Assembly: GCA_964625855.1 (NCBI GenBank)
Contig: CAZVFC010000006.1
Coordinates: 124,001-188,000 of the forward strand
Length of the DNA stretch: 64,000 bases
Origin: JAPLUA01 sp964625855
GTDB lineage: Bacteria > Verrucomicrobiota > Verrucomicrobiia > Limisphaerales > UBA8199
Reading direction: 5' to 3'
The stretch's first letter is position 1; the number at the start of each line of letters is the position of its first letter. This document shows, one piece after another, positions 53,801-61,539 of this stretch. The notes under the pieces are model-generated. The model was not told where the DNA came from. It saw only the letters and a list, made by a program, of their open reading frames with translations, and did not search any database. The position numbers were made by a program, and so were the translations under genes.

Positions 53801-55306
53801 CCGGCCAGGCGAACCATCCGGCGGAGTAGAGAAATTGGCGTTGTCGGTACCGTTGCCGTCCTGCGCGTCAGCCTGCACGGCATCGTTGCCCAGGCCGCCC
53901 CGGCTGAAGTTGTTGTTCTGGAAGTTGCCCGCCGCTTCCGTAAAGCCGAGCTGATACAGCCGGTCGTGTATCCAGTTGTTGACATAGAACAACTGCACGA
54001 CCGCGGCGCTTGCGTAATCAGCCGGGGCCTCCGTGCCGAGGTCCGCCGCGAAATCAAATACCCGAAAGGGCGAACCCTGAGGACGGGGCAAGTCCGGCGC
54101 GTCATCCGCATTCCAGTCGGTATGCGCGTCCACGTTGTTGCCGACGGTCTCATTGTCCCCGTCGGCAATCCAGCCGGCGGGCGACGCATTGGTGTCAAGC
54201 GCGGCCAGCGTCATCAGCGCGCGAGGCACCAACGGCGGTTGGGCATCTGCGGGGGCTGGATGCCCGGGAGAAAGCGGCGACGGACTGTCGCTGGTGAAGA
54301 CCCGGTAGCTGGCGTCGGTCAAGTAGCTCGTCAGGCACCGCCGCAGGAGCACTTCGCCGGTGCTTGCATCCACCAATTCCCGAAACATCTCCCCACGGTT
54401 TCGGCTCATCAATACCACGTCCCAGCACAAACGGAGCGACTGCCGATCCATCGGCAGCCAGGTGAGCTTGGCTTCGGCCTCACCCTTCAAACCGGGGGCC
54501 GTGAACCGGTGTCGCTGTTCGGCGCCTGCGGCCGCCTGGCCGCGGGCATCGAGTTGGTTCTCGGCGAGTTCCTGCCCCACATTCCTCGCCGCCAGAACCA
54601 CAGCCCGACGCGCGGAAACTCCGAACGCGGCGCGCGATGCCGAGCCGGCCGCCATCCCCCGGGCGGCAGCCGCGGCCGGATCCGGCAGGAACTGACTACA
54701 GATGCTCACCAATTCACCCCGGCGCGCCGTGTGTGAAACCAAGACCCCTTCAAAAACGGCAACCCCGTCAACCTGCTGTTCCCACACAACGGTCCTGAGC
54801 CCGTTGTGGGGCGTCGCGTAGTCCCGCGTGATACGAGCCGTGTCCAGCGCCTCCGGCCCATGGCCGAAGAGCCGACTATACCGCTGGAGGAAGGTTCGGG
54901 TCGCAGCGTAGGGTTCGCCGATGGGAATCGCACCGGTGGTGGACGCCGACATGGCTGTGCCCGCGCCAATGGTGCCGGTCAGGAAGCTGTCGGTGGCCGC
55001 CACGTGCTTGGGCGCCCCGGTCACAGGATCAAAGTCCACCCGCACGCGAGGCAACAGCGCGCGCAACTGGCCCGCCGCGGCCTGCTGGGTCTCGGTCAGC
55101 GGCTCGGTTCCCGCCACTCCGGCGGTTCGTTTATCGAAGTTGGGCAGCGGCGGAAGGTCGGGGGCCATGAACGCCGAGCTGTGGGAGGTCGCCGCTACGG
55201 CCAACGCGGACACAGTCAATCCTCGAAGTAAGTGGCTTTTGATGGACGCTCCTTCTCTGATTGCCAAGGCCCGGGCGCTCTTTCCCAGCGTTGCGGTAAT
55301 GGTCAT
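50816..55306 (-). CDS. Secreted fungalysin (M36) zinc metalloprotease with adhesion-type C-terminal modules
   Basis: From ATG 55306 (MTITATLGKSARALAIREGA) the product has 1496 residues: a signal segment, an FTP/PepSY-type propeptide (about 50-340; TRTFLQRYSRLFGHGPEALD), and the M36 catalytic domain (about 390-770). That domain has the zinc site VVVHEYTHGLS, the third ligand Glu in GLGEGWSDFYAL, and SAAVVQLFYVNNWIHDRLYQ typical of fungalysins. After it come a BACON-like segment (SGGGSLPAGSAISVDACIAA), a galactose-binding-like part, a Calx-beta-like stretch, an Ig-like domain (about 1120-1210) and a C-terminal end QRFYRVIRVAN, a variant of the FFRL ending. It should be an extracellular protease made as an inactive precursor. 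Confidence 0.85.
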   Translation of the reverse strand: MTITATLGKSARALAIREGASIKSHLLRGLTVSALAVAATSHSSAFMAPDLPPLPNFDKRTAGVAGTEPLTETQQAAAGQLRALLPRVRVDFDPVTGAPKHVAATDSFLTGTIGAGTAMSASTTGAIPIGEPYAATRTFLQRYSRLFGHGPEALDTARITRDYATPHNGLRTVVWEQQVDGVAVFEGVLVSHTARRGELVSICSQFLPDPAAAAARGMAAGSASRAAFGVSARRAVVLAARNVGQELAENQLDARGQAAAGAEQRHRFTAPGLKGEAEAKLTWLPMDRQSLRLCWDVVLMSRNRGEMFRELVDASTGEVLLRRCLTSYLTDASYRVFTSDSPSPLSPGHPAPADAQPPLVPRALMTLAALDTNASPAGWIADGDNETVGNNVDAHTDWNADDAPDLPRPQGSPFRVFDFAADLGTEAPADYASAAVVQLFYVNNWIHDRLYQLGFTEAAGNFQNNNFSRGGLGNDAVQADAQDGNGTDNANFSTPPDGSPGRMQMYIFTRPSPRRDGDFDAEVVVHEYTHGLSWRLVGGGQALGDTQSDGLGEGWSDFYALALLSEAGDDVDGCYAAGAYISYLFGGAADTENYYFGIRRYPYTTDLDKNPLTFKDLDPAQADYCSSGAPFHTGLFGPCSSPRADEAHNAGEVWCVALWEARANLINQQGWETGNQLLLQLVTDGMRLTPPHPNFLQARDAILQADLVNTGGANQNELWAAFAKRGLGFSATSPASTTTAGIREAFDLPDDLRASPAFVLSASGVIGGPFTPVCQTYTLTNAGSKTLAWAATNRQSWVTVSSGGGSLPAGSAISVDACIAAAAGSLPPGTYADTIVFSNLNNGRSVTREVTLSVTPPPVWTFALDSDPGWSRQGEWAFGAPAGSGGAAHGGPDPAGAATGSNVFGINLNGDYSTPTGEPHYLTAGPFDLRHYTGTRLQFERWLNTDYFPYVHATVEVSSDGTSWDTIWSNGSAEIADAAWTRVSYDVSACADDRANVYVRWGHRVTSSGAWAYSGWNLDDIQLLGLSTRPLNILLPGTAAEVAGLLTAGGTLRLTAALPTNLVVSLTSSVPSRLFVPPTATIAAGQLAGSFNLTLRDNPVHDGDQTVFITAGAEGFTNVSSSVVVLDDEVPPRITVQPTSQTVLASNSVTFSVTAIGKAPLSYSWIRDGSPIEGGTASSYATHDVQLADSGSTFSCRVSNEFGTALSSSAVLTVVTTPANWFTEWFDQSLHLNDLAYQSFTFTPDGGPNFYSVCRQAASSFPTDPAGGTTVPLGDDFYAPVTLTGTNAVAIYDQRTNVFFIGSNGYLTTSSGDSSYTPSFANHFNRPRISGWFRDLDPGSAGAVSWRQLNDRVAVTFQDVPEYGKLNTNSFQMELFGDGRIRVTYLQVDAQYGLAGLSAGQGIPALFVASDLSTCSACAPLPPALHLSALVQTNGILSLTWNAATGQSYQVQYRNVLLGGEWLNLGDPIVATDDAAGARDPLTNAQRFYRVIRVAN

Positions 55307-55460
55307 TTGAATGCTGTTCGTAGCAACTGGTCTTTGAGGCTCGGCGGACAAGGGCACACCTTCCGGCGACTACCGCTCGGTTCACGCGGTTCAAGATACC
55401 CTCTACGATCCTGTTGGGTGTGTCAACCTCGGCGCGGACGCCGAAATGAGGATGAGCGCA

Positions 55461-55585
55461 TCTCGACACCGCCACCGGAGCGCGGCTGTCCTCAGCCGCA
55501 GCCGCCCCGACAAGGCGGGCCTGCCCCGTTGTCCCGAGAGCCGCTCCCCTACGCACGTGCTGCGGCTGAGGACAGCCGCGCTCCG
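55461..55585. repeat. Palindromic dispersed repeat, copy A
   Basis: 26-bp perfect inverted arms 55476-55501 and 55560-55585 (core GGAGCGCGGCTGTCCTCAGC). A 15-bp left flank, TCTCGACACCGCCAC, is also found at copy C. An inner hairpin (CCGCC/GGCGG) lies between the arms. It is in the non-coding 384 bp upstream of the sugar-isomerase-like gene. Confidence 0.75.
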
Positions 55586-55689
55586 CGCAGGTCCCGATTG
55601 CCGAGAGCGGTGGTGGTATCAAGATACGCCCAATGATGATGCGGAAATGGCTTTGCGTTTGCGGGCAAATCAGGTTTACTTGCACGCAT

Positions 55690-56574
55690 ATGACTGTGAA
55701 AGACCTCCTTGCTATCGGTTTGTGTGTCACCGCCGCCACCTGGGCGGCAACGCCCTCCTTGCGCGCGGAAACCAAGATTCCGGAGGAATACAAGACGGGC
55801 GGCACCTTCATCGGCTGCCAGGCCTACACCTTCAACCGCTTTACCGTGTTCGAAGCCATCGAGAAGACCGCCCAGTGCGGCGGCAAGGTGATCGAGTTTT
55901 ATCCCGGGCAGAAGCTTAGCAAAGATGAGCCTAATGTGACCTGGGACCACAACGCGTCGCCGGAAACCATCGAGAAGGTCAAAGCCAAACTCGCCGAACA
56001 TAAGATCAAGGCCGTGAACTACGGGGTGGTGGGGATCCCCAAGGACGAAGCCGGGGCGCGCAAGGTATTTGAGTTCGCCAAGGCCATGGGCCTGCGCGCC
56101 GTCACCACCGAATCGGTGGAGTCCATTGACACCATCGAGCCGCTGGTGAAGGAATTCGACATCATGGTGGGCTTTCACAATCACCCGAAGCGAGCGGACA
56201 ACCCCGGCTATCGCATGTGGGACCCGAATTACGTTCTATCCGTCGTCAAAGACCGCGACCGGCGGATTGGGTCCGGCGCGGACACGGGACACTGGCTGCG
56301 CTCCGGCCTCAAGCCGGTGCAATGCCTGCGCATACTGAAGGGGCGTATCGTCAGCAGTCATCTCAAGGACCTGAACGAGATGAGCCCGGGCGCGCACGAT
56401 GTGCCGTTCGGCGCCGGCGTATGCGACATCCCAGCCATCCTGGACGAACTCAGAGCCCAACAGTTCGACGGCAACATTTCTATCGAGTACGAGCATCACT
56501 GGGATAACTCGACGCCCGAAGTGGGCCAGTGCATCGGCTTTGTCCGCGGCTACGGCATGGCGCACAAGTGGTAG
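55690..56574 (+). CDS. Secreted sugar phosphate isomerase/epimerase-like TIM barrel
   Basis: ATG 55690 gives a signal peptide (MTVKDLLAIGLCVTAATWAA, ending LRAE) and 294 residues of the AP-endonuclease-2/xylose-isomerase-like barrel: FEAIEKTAQCGGKVIEFYPG, IKAVNYGVVGI, DIMVGFHNHPKRAD, RIGSGADTGHWLRSGLKPVQ, RIVSSHLKDLNE and the terminal Glu in ISIEYEHHWDNSTPEVGQC. The His/Glu/Asp residues in these segments fit a metal site. Many such exported barrels exist in Verrucomicrobia and Planctomycetes with unknown substrate. It stands alone between two palindromic repeats. Confidence 0.8.
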   Translation: MTVKDLLAIGLCVTAATWAATPSLRAETKIPEEYKTGGTFIGCQAYTFNRFTVFEAIEKTAQCGGKVIEFYPGQKLSKDEPNVTWDHNASPETIEKVKAKLAEHKIKAVNYGVVGIPKDEAGARKVFEFAKAMGLRAVTTESVESIDTIEPLVKEFDIMVGFHNHPKRADNPGYRMWDPNYVLSVVKDRDRRIGSGADTGHWLRSGLKPVQCLRILKGRIVSSHLKDLNEMSPGAHDVPFGAGVCDIPAILDELRAQQFDGNISIEYEHHWDNSTPEVGQCIGFVRGYGMAHKW

Positions 56575-56655
56575 CCGGCTCCGCGTCCTGTAAGGCGACG
56601 GGCGTGCCTCGTGCGAGGACAGAGGAGGAGCCGCACCCGACGGACCGCGACGGTG

Positions 56656-56765
56656 CGGAGCGCGGTTGTCCCCAGCCGCAGCAGCACCGCGCGCGCAAGG
56701 CTGCCTAGGGGTTCTGAGGCTTGACCCCTTGCGGACGTGCTGCGGCTGGGGACAGCCGCGCTCCG
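56656..56765. repeat. Palindromic dispersed repeat, copy B
   Basis: 28-bp arms 56656-56683 and 56738-56765 with one mismatch; the core differs from copy A by CCCC for CCTC in the turn of each arm. An inner stem AGGGGT/ACCCCT lies between them. It is in the 568-bp gap between 56574 and 57143, which otherwise shows no gene. Confidence 0.75.
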
Positions 56766-57142
56766 GGCGGGAGGCAGCCCTGTTGGCGAGAGTGGGCCGA
56801 CAGGAATGTCGGGCGCTCCGGTGGTACCGAGAAGATGCGCCTCGGCGGCACGGAAACGAGGGGAGAGGGCGTATGGGCTCATTTTCCCGGCTCGCCCTTG
56901 AGTGATGGCACAGGTAATGCGGCGCAAGTAGTTGCGTTCTTTGGAAAACCTGAATCCGATTTTACCCTGCCCTTTTCGTGGCCAGCGACTGAGAGTCCGG
57001 ACCGTAAAGTGAACGATAAGGGGACGCACAGCGCCGGTTGTGGCCGACACGCCTTTGCTGGAAGTCGAAAGCAACCCGCTTGTCCCAGATGTTCCAACCA
57101 GGTTCCGCAGAACAGTCGAACACGACCAGGGCGGGGTTTTCT

Positions 57143-58219
57143 TTATGCCCCGGTGCCGATCTCAGCGTTCGGATAAGACCCCAGCACCTTGACGTAGCTG
57201 CAATGCTCGCCCAGCAGGGCGATGGCCCTGGCCACCTTGCGGTCCTCCTCGTGGCCGTCGCAATCCACAAAAAAGAAATACTCCCACGCCTTGCGCTTGC
57301 TCGGGCGGGACTCAATCTTGGTCATGTTGATGCGGTAGCGGCGGAAGGGGACCAATGCGTTGTAGAGAGCGCCGGGACGATCCGCGAGGCTAAACATCAG
57401 GCTGCAACGATCATCGCCGGTCGGGGGGCTGCACTGCCGGCCCAGCACCAGGAACCGCGTCGCATTCGCGACGTTGTCCTGGATGTCGAATTCGAGCACC
57501 GGCACGTCATATTTCTCGGCGGCCAAGACGCCGGCAATGGCCGCCGAGCGCTTCTCGCGGGCGGCAAACTCGGCCGAGCGGGCGTTGGACGAGGTCTCGA
57601 TGATCTCGGCGCGAGGCAGGTTGGTCCGCACCCAGTCGCGACACTGTCCCAGCGACTGCGGGTGAGCGTAGAGCCTCTTGATCTGCGAGCGAGGCCCCTT
57701 GCTCAGCAGGCAATGCCGCACCGGCAGAACGATCTGGGCGACGATCTTTAAATCGCTGTCCACAAACATGTCCAGCGTGTGGGTAACCACGCCTTCAGTG
57801 GAGTTCTCCACGGGGACGACGCCGTAGTCCGCGCGGTGTTTGCTCACCTCGGTGAACACATCGCTGATGGTCTTCTGCGAGGAATACTTGAGGCTGGAAC
57901 CGAAGCGCTGGATGGCCGCCTGGTGCGTGAAAGTCGCTTCTGGTCCCAGGTAGGCCACGGTTAGCGTCTTCTCGAGCGACAGAGAGCTCGACATGATTTC
58001 ACGGTAAATGGCCCGGAGCGATTCGTTGGTAACCGGTCCCTGGTTCCGGCGGCAGATCCGCCGCAACACCGCCCGCTCGCGGTGTGGCGCGTAGATCTCC
58101 TCTCCCGCCTTGCGCTTGATCTCGCCTATGGTCAGGACGTGCTTGGTCCGTTCGTTGAGCAGCTTGACAATATGCGCGTCGAGCTTGTCAATCGCCTGCC
58201 GATGTTCGGGAATGTTCAT
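57143..58219 (-). CDS. pheA: Bifunctional chorismate mutase/prephenate dehydratase (P-protein)
   Basis: Residues 1-85 are an AroQ-type chorismate mutase (IDKLDAHIVKLLNERTKHVL; IYAPHRERAVLRRI). Residues ~90-270 are the prephenate dehydratase (TVAYLGPEATFTHQAAIQRF; VVPVENSTEGVVTHTLDMF; with TRF in NVANATRFLVLGR), and ~275-350 an ACT domain (SLMFSLADRPGALYNALVPF; KIESRPSKRKAWEYFFFVDC) for feedback control by phenylalanine. The 358-residue length is standard. Its ATG overlaps the scpB stop as ATGA, so it is the last gene of the scpA-scpB-pheA operon. Confidence 0.95.
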   Translation of the reverse strand: MNIPEHRQAIDKLDAHIVKLLNERTKHVLTIGEIKRKAGEEIYAPHRERAVLRRICRRNQGPVTNESLRAIYREIMSSSLSLEKTLTVAYLGPEATFTHQAAIQRFGSSLKYSSQKTISDVFTEVSKHRADYGVVPVENSTEGVVTHTLDMFVDSDLKIVAQIVLPVRHCLLSKGPRSQIKRLYAHPQSLGQCRDWVRTNLPRAEIIETSSNARSAEFAAREKRSAAIAGVLAAEKYDVPVLEFDIQDNVANATRFLVLGRQCSPPTGDDRCSLMFSLADRPGALYNALVPFRRYRINMTKIESRPSKRKAWEYFFFVDCDGHEEDRKVARAIALLGEHCSYVKVLGSYPNAEIGTGA

Positions 58220-58974
58220 GGCTGGTTGTCCAGCGCCGGAGCTTCCGTCTCGGGCGCGGGTTCAGCCCCGGGGATAGGAGCCTGATCGGCGGGCGGGGCG
58301 AGAGTCGCTCCTGCGGCCGGCTGTTCCCCACTTGGCAGTGCCAGTTGCTCGGGCGGGACGGTCGCCAAGCCGGGCTCGGCGGTGACGAGCGTCTCGGGCT
58401 TCTCGACGACAACGCGCCGCAACTCGTCCGCCGCGGGCAGGTCGTCCAGGCTGCGGAGGCCGAAATACTCCAGGAACACGACCGTGGTGCCGTAGGTCAT
58501 GGGGCGGCCAACGACCTCCGCACGCCCGACTTGCTCGACCAATCCGCGCTCGACCAGGGTTTGCATGACCCCATCCACGCTCACGCCGCGGACCTGCTCG
58601 ATCTCCGCCCGCGTGATGGGCTGGCGATAGGCAATAATGGCCAGCGTTTCCAGCGCCGGCTGGGACAAACGCGGCGGTCGGGGCTTGTGGCCGACCAGGG
58701 CTTTCAGCCACGGCGCGTATTCCGGCTCGGTCACGAATTGCCACGCTCCCGCCACACAGGCGAGCCGGTAGCTGCGCTTGGCTTCCTCCTGTTCCCGGGC
58801 CAATTGTTCGAGCGCAACCGCCAGCTCGGTTTCCTTCACCTTCTTGAGCCCCCGGACGGTCTCATCTCCCTCCGCGTGCTCGACGGCGGCGGCGAACACC
58901 TCGCGCAGCTCCTTGAGGTTGAGCGGCTTTTGGGCCGAGAACAGAATTGCTTCCAGAATGAACTTGAGTTCCAT
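58216..58974 (-). CDS. scpB: Segregation and condensation protein B
   Basis: ATG 58974 (MELKFILEAILFSAQKPLNL), one base beyond the scpA stop, gives a 252-residue protein with two winged-helix domains: PLNLKELREVFAAAVEH and QPALETLAIIAYRQPITRAE followed by EQVRGVSVDGVMQTLVERGL and PMTYGTTVVFLEYFGLRSLD. These are standard ScpB motifs. A Pro/Ala-rich tail of ~60 residues follows. With ScpA and SMC it forms the condensin that organises the chromosome. Confidence 0.93.
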   Translation of the reverse strand: MELKFILEAILFSAQKPLNLKELREVFAAAVEHAEGDETVRGLKKVKETELAVALEQLAREQEEAKRSYRLACVAGAWQFVTEPEYAPWLKALVGHKPRPPRLSQPALETLAIIAYRQPITRAEIEQVRGVSVDGVMQTLVERGLVEQVGRAEVVGRPMTYGTTVVFLEYFGLRSLDDLPAADELRRVVVEKPETLVTAEPGLATVPPEQLALPSGEQPAAGATLAPPADQAPIPGAEPAPETEAPALDNQP

Positions 58975-58975
58975 G

Positions 58976-59803
58976 CTAAACAGAAGGCGGGGGCTCCGGG
59001 GACGTGGCAGCAGAGGGCGCGTCGGCCAGTAAAGACGGTGCGTCGGCTGCGGGTGCGGTCGCCGGCGGCTGCCCGTTCGGCGCGGTGACCCGGCAGATCT
59101 CGATCTCGCCGAACGGCTCACGCTGGAGCGCCGTAACCTGTTTGAGGCGAATCAGCTCCAGCAACGCCAGAAAGGTCACCACCACTTCCGACCGGCTGGT
59201 CACCCCTTCAAACAATTCGGAGAACCTGAGGCTCGGCCGCTCGCTGAGCGCCCGGAGCAAATACTCGAGCTTCTCGCTGACACTCCACCGATCCTCGACA
59301 ATCTCGCGGTAATCCTCCCGCTCGCCGAAGCGTTTGAGGACAACATTGACGGCGTTTACCAGGTCAAAGATCGAAGCCGGCTGGCGCGCACGCTCCGCGG
59401 CGGCAAACTCCAGTGTGCCGGGCAGACGCGGGAAGACATCCTCCTGCCGGGCCTCGAGGGTCTGCAGTTGCGCCGCGGCGTCCTTGAACTTCTTGTATTC
59501 AACGAGCTGGCGGATGAGTTCCCAGCGCGGATCCTCGCCGTCCTCCTCGCCTTCGACCTGCGTCTGCATGTCCACCGGCAACAGCTCGCGGCTCTTGATA
59601 TACATGAGGGTCGCCGCCATCACCAGAAACTCGCCGGCAATTTCCAGGTCCAGGAGCCGCATCGTATCAATATACTCGATGAACTGGGTGGCCAGGCGGG
59701 TGAGGTTGACTTGATAAATATCCACCTCTTCCTTCTTTATCAGGTAAAGAAGCAAATCGAGCGGGCCTTCGAAGACCTCGAACTTGACCTTATATTCTGG
59801 CAT
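58976..59803 (-). CDS. scpA: Segregation and condensation protein A (kleisin)
   Basis: The start YKVKFEVFEGPLDLLLYLIK and the following EEVDIYQVNLTRLATQFIEY, MRLLDLEIAGEFLVMAATLM, YIKSRELLPVD are the classic ScpA N-terminal SMC-binding part. The C-terminal winged helix is seen in RSEVVVTFLALLELIRLKQV. A Pro/Ala-rich tail (~40 residues) ends the 275-residue protein. It is the first gene of the operon; the upstream gap to the tRNA carries 11-bp repeats. Confidence 0.94.
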   Translation of the reverse strand: MPEYKVKFEVFEGPLDLLLYLIKKEEVDIYQVNLTRLATQFIEYIDTMRLLDLEIAGEFLVMAATLMYIKSRELLPVDMQTQVEGEEDGEDPRWELIRQLVEYKKFKDAAAQLQTLEARQEDVFPRLPGTLEFAAAERARQPASIFDLVNAVNVVLKRFGEREDYREIVEDRWSVSEKLEYLLRALSERPSLRFSELFEGVTSRSEVVVTFLALLELIRLKQVTALQREPFGEIEICRVTAPNGQPPATAPAADAPSLLADAPSAATSPEPPPSV

Positions 59804-60043
59804 TTTGACCCGCCGTGCTGTCTGACGCCGGGACCACGCATCTTAAGCAGTGCCGCGCCGCTTGGCAACGTCCGTGCCGACCAAATTCCGCGCCAGTCCT
59901 GGCCAGGCTCCTTGCGACCAGCCCAGGCACAGCCAACCCTTGCACCGCCACCCGCACGCCTGCCGCGGCCCACGGTTCATCCACCTGGCACGAAGCCATT
60001 TAATCTGACTATACCTGCCGGCAACGTCCCGGCATACAAGCGG

Positions 60044-60087
60044 GTCTCACCGCATACTCACCCGATACTCGCCTGATACTCACCGTA
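60044..60087. repeat. Intergenic 11-bp tandem repeats upstream of scpA
   Basis: Four units with an 11-bp step: GTCTCACCGCA, TACTCACCCGA, TACTCGCCTGA, TACTCACCGTA. They lie about 240 bp upstream of the scpA start, in the 591-bp gap between scpA and tRNA-Asp. No gene is seen in the rest of that gap. Confidence 0.7.
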
Positions 60088-60231
60088 GATAACATTTGGA
60101 CCCGATTCTACTTAAACGATTGTCCCGCAATGGCTTGTCTTCAACCATCAGCCAAACCACCCCGCAACCAGCCTTGAAGCACCCGGGCTTGAAGCGACCC
60201 TGGGCCTGCCATTTTTCTGTAAGATTCTCTG

Positions 60232-60260
60232 TTGACACGTTCTGCTGAGGGACCTAATTT
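60232..60260 (+). promoter_or_regulatory. Promoter upstream of tRNA-Asp
   Basis: TTGACA (60232-60237) and TAATTT (60255-60260) with a 17-bp spacer, about 135 bp before the tRNA and on the same strand. Confidence 0.55.
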
Positions 60261-60394
60261 TATTCTGTTCGAGTGGCAGTACGTTTCTTCAGCGGGGTTC
60301 CCCACCCCCACCTCCTTGGCGTCTGCTGCTCGAACATTTCATTTGTGACGCTTGACGGGGAGCGATGGATTTCATAGGTTCTCCTGCCCCTAGC

Positions 60395-60471
60395 GGGGGC
60401 GTAGCTCAATTGGTTAGAGCGCTGCCCTGTCACGGCAGAGGTTACGGGTTCGAGCCCCGCCGCTCCCGCCA
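60395..60471 (+). tRNA. tRNA-Asp (anticodon GTC)
   Basis: A full cloverleaf can be drawn. The acceptor stem GGGGGCG pairs with CGCTCCC (60461-60467, one G-U pair). The D-arm is GCTC/GAGC, and the anticodon stem CTGCC/GGCAG has the loop CTGTCAC (anticodon GTC at 60429-60431). The T-arm loop is TTCGAGC, with an A-C mismatch at the base of its stem. The discriminator is G73, as expected for Asp, and CCA is encoded (60469-60471). Confidence 0.95.
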
Positions 60472-60819
60472 TTTCTTGTTCCCCAGTTTCCTCAGAAACT
60501 CGGGGTGTTCTTGTGCCCCTGGACAGCCAAACGCCCCCGTTTGCAACTGCGACTCCATGTCTCCCGCTTGGACCGGCAAGTCCACTGCCAGCCGCCAAGT
60601 GGCGGTCTTCAGGTTCCCGGCCGCCGATGGAGCGAGCGCCGCGTCCCCTTCTGACAGCCCGGCTATCAGTCCCTTTGCTGCATCAGCCCTGTAGGCGTCA
60701 TTCTGCTCGCGCACCCACTCCGCGTAGGCGTTGCCGGTTCCGGCTTGCCCAATCGAGCGGAGATAACACTTCGTCGGGCACTTGAGGAAGTCGGCAAAAA
60801 GATCGGAGGTCAGCTTCAT
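60472..60819 (-). pseudogene. N-terminal remnant of a RecB/Cas4-like nuclease (TM0106 family)
   Basis: The start MKLTSDLFADFLKCPTKCYL and GNAYAEWVREQNDAYR match the N-terminus of TM0106-type RecB-family nucleases, including the first Cys pair (KCPTKC) of the iron-sulfur/nuclease fold. After ~95 residues the similarity is lost and the frame runs into the tRNA-Asp gene on the other strand (open to 60442). The nuclease core is missing. The break at the tRNA suggests loss by recombination or integration there. Confidence 0.5.
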
Positions 60820-60939
60820 TCAGGAACATACACCCGGAGGCGGCGAGTTGGCGGGATAAGACTCTCTGGCGGTTCGCCTGCCCGTACCGGCTCCGTGTTT
60901 GCCAAACCATGCCGCAGCGGGTATTTTGGCCACAACGGT

Positions 60940-61161
60940 ATGAACGAGCGAATCGTCATTGACCCCAAAGTGTGCCACGGCAAACCGGTTGTGCGCGGCA
61001 CCCGTATGCCCGTCGCGCTGGTGGTCGGGAGCTTGGCAGGAGGTATGAGCTTCGAGGATGTCCAGCGTGAGTACGGGCTCACTTTGGAGGACATCCGCGC
61101 CGCGCTGAAGTTCGCCGGGGAGTTGGTGGATCAGGAGCAGTATCATCCTTTGCCGGGCTGA
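60940..61161 (+). CDS. DUF433-family antitoxin
   Basis: The 73-residue protein MNERIVIDPKVCHGKPVVRG, TRMPVALVVGSLAGGMSFED, REYGLTLEDIRAALKFAGEL is a typical DUF433 antitoxin, a small helical DNA-binding protein (VapB-like). I chose ATG 60940 because the open frame upstream (to 60745) has no family residues. It lies 9 bp before the DUF5615 gene, its usual toxin partner. Confidence 0.85.
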   Translation: MNERIVIDPKVCHGKPVVRGTRMPVALVVGSLAGGMSFEDVQREYGLTLEDIRAALKFAGELVDQEQYHPLPG

Positions 61162-61170
61162 GCCGCCTCC

Positions 61171-61539
61171 ATGCGCTTTCTGCTGGATGCCAGTATGCCC
61201 CGGTCGGCGGCTGGAGCCGTCCAGCGTCTCGGCCACGAGGCCGTCGATGTTCGTGACATTGCTCTGGGTGGAGCCGAGGACCAACAGGTTGCCGCCTACG
61301 CCAAGCAAAACGACCTCGCGCTCATCACTCGCGACTTCGATTTCTCGGACGTCCGGAATTATCCACCTGCCGAGTTCGCCGGGGTGATCGTGCTCGAACT
61401 GCCGGACGATGCGGTTGCCGCTACCGTGGTCAAGGTCATGGAGTCCTTCCTTTCCCAGCCGCAGTTGCTCTCCCAACTCACGGGCCGACTGGCAATCGTC
61501 GAGTCGTGGAGAGTCCGGTTCCGTCCAGCGCTCCCCTGA
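61171..61539 (+). CDS. DUF5615-family PIN-like toxin
   Basis: The start MRFLLDASMPRSAAGAVQRL, the DVRDIALGGAEDQQVAAYAK segment and ALITRDFDFSDVRNYPPAEF carry the conserved acidic residues (D6, E/D near 33, D in TRDFDF) of the Mut7-C/DUF5615 PIN-like ribonuclease fold. At 122 residues it is full length. It probably cleaves RNA and is held in check by the DUF433 protein encoded just upstream. Confidence 0.83.
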   Translation: MRFLLDASMPRSAAGAVQRLGHEAVDVRDIALGGAEDQQVAAYAKQNDLALITRDFDFSDVRNYPPAEFAGVIVLELPDDAVAATVVKVMESFLSQPQLLSQLTGRLAIVESWRVRFRPALP

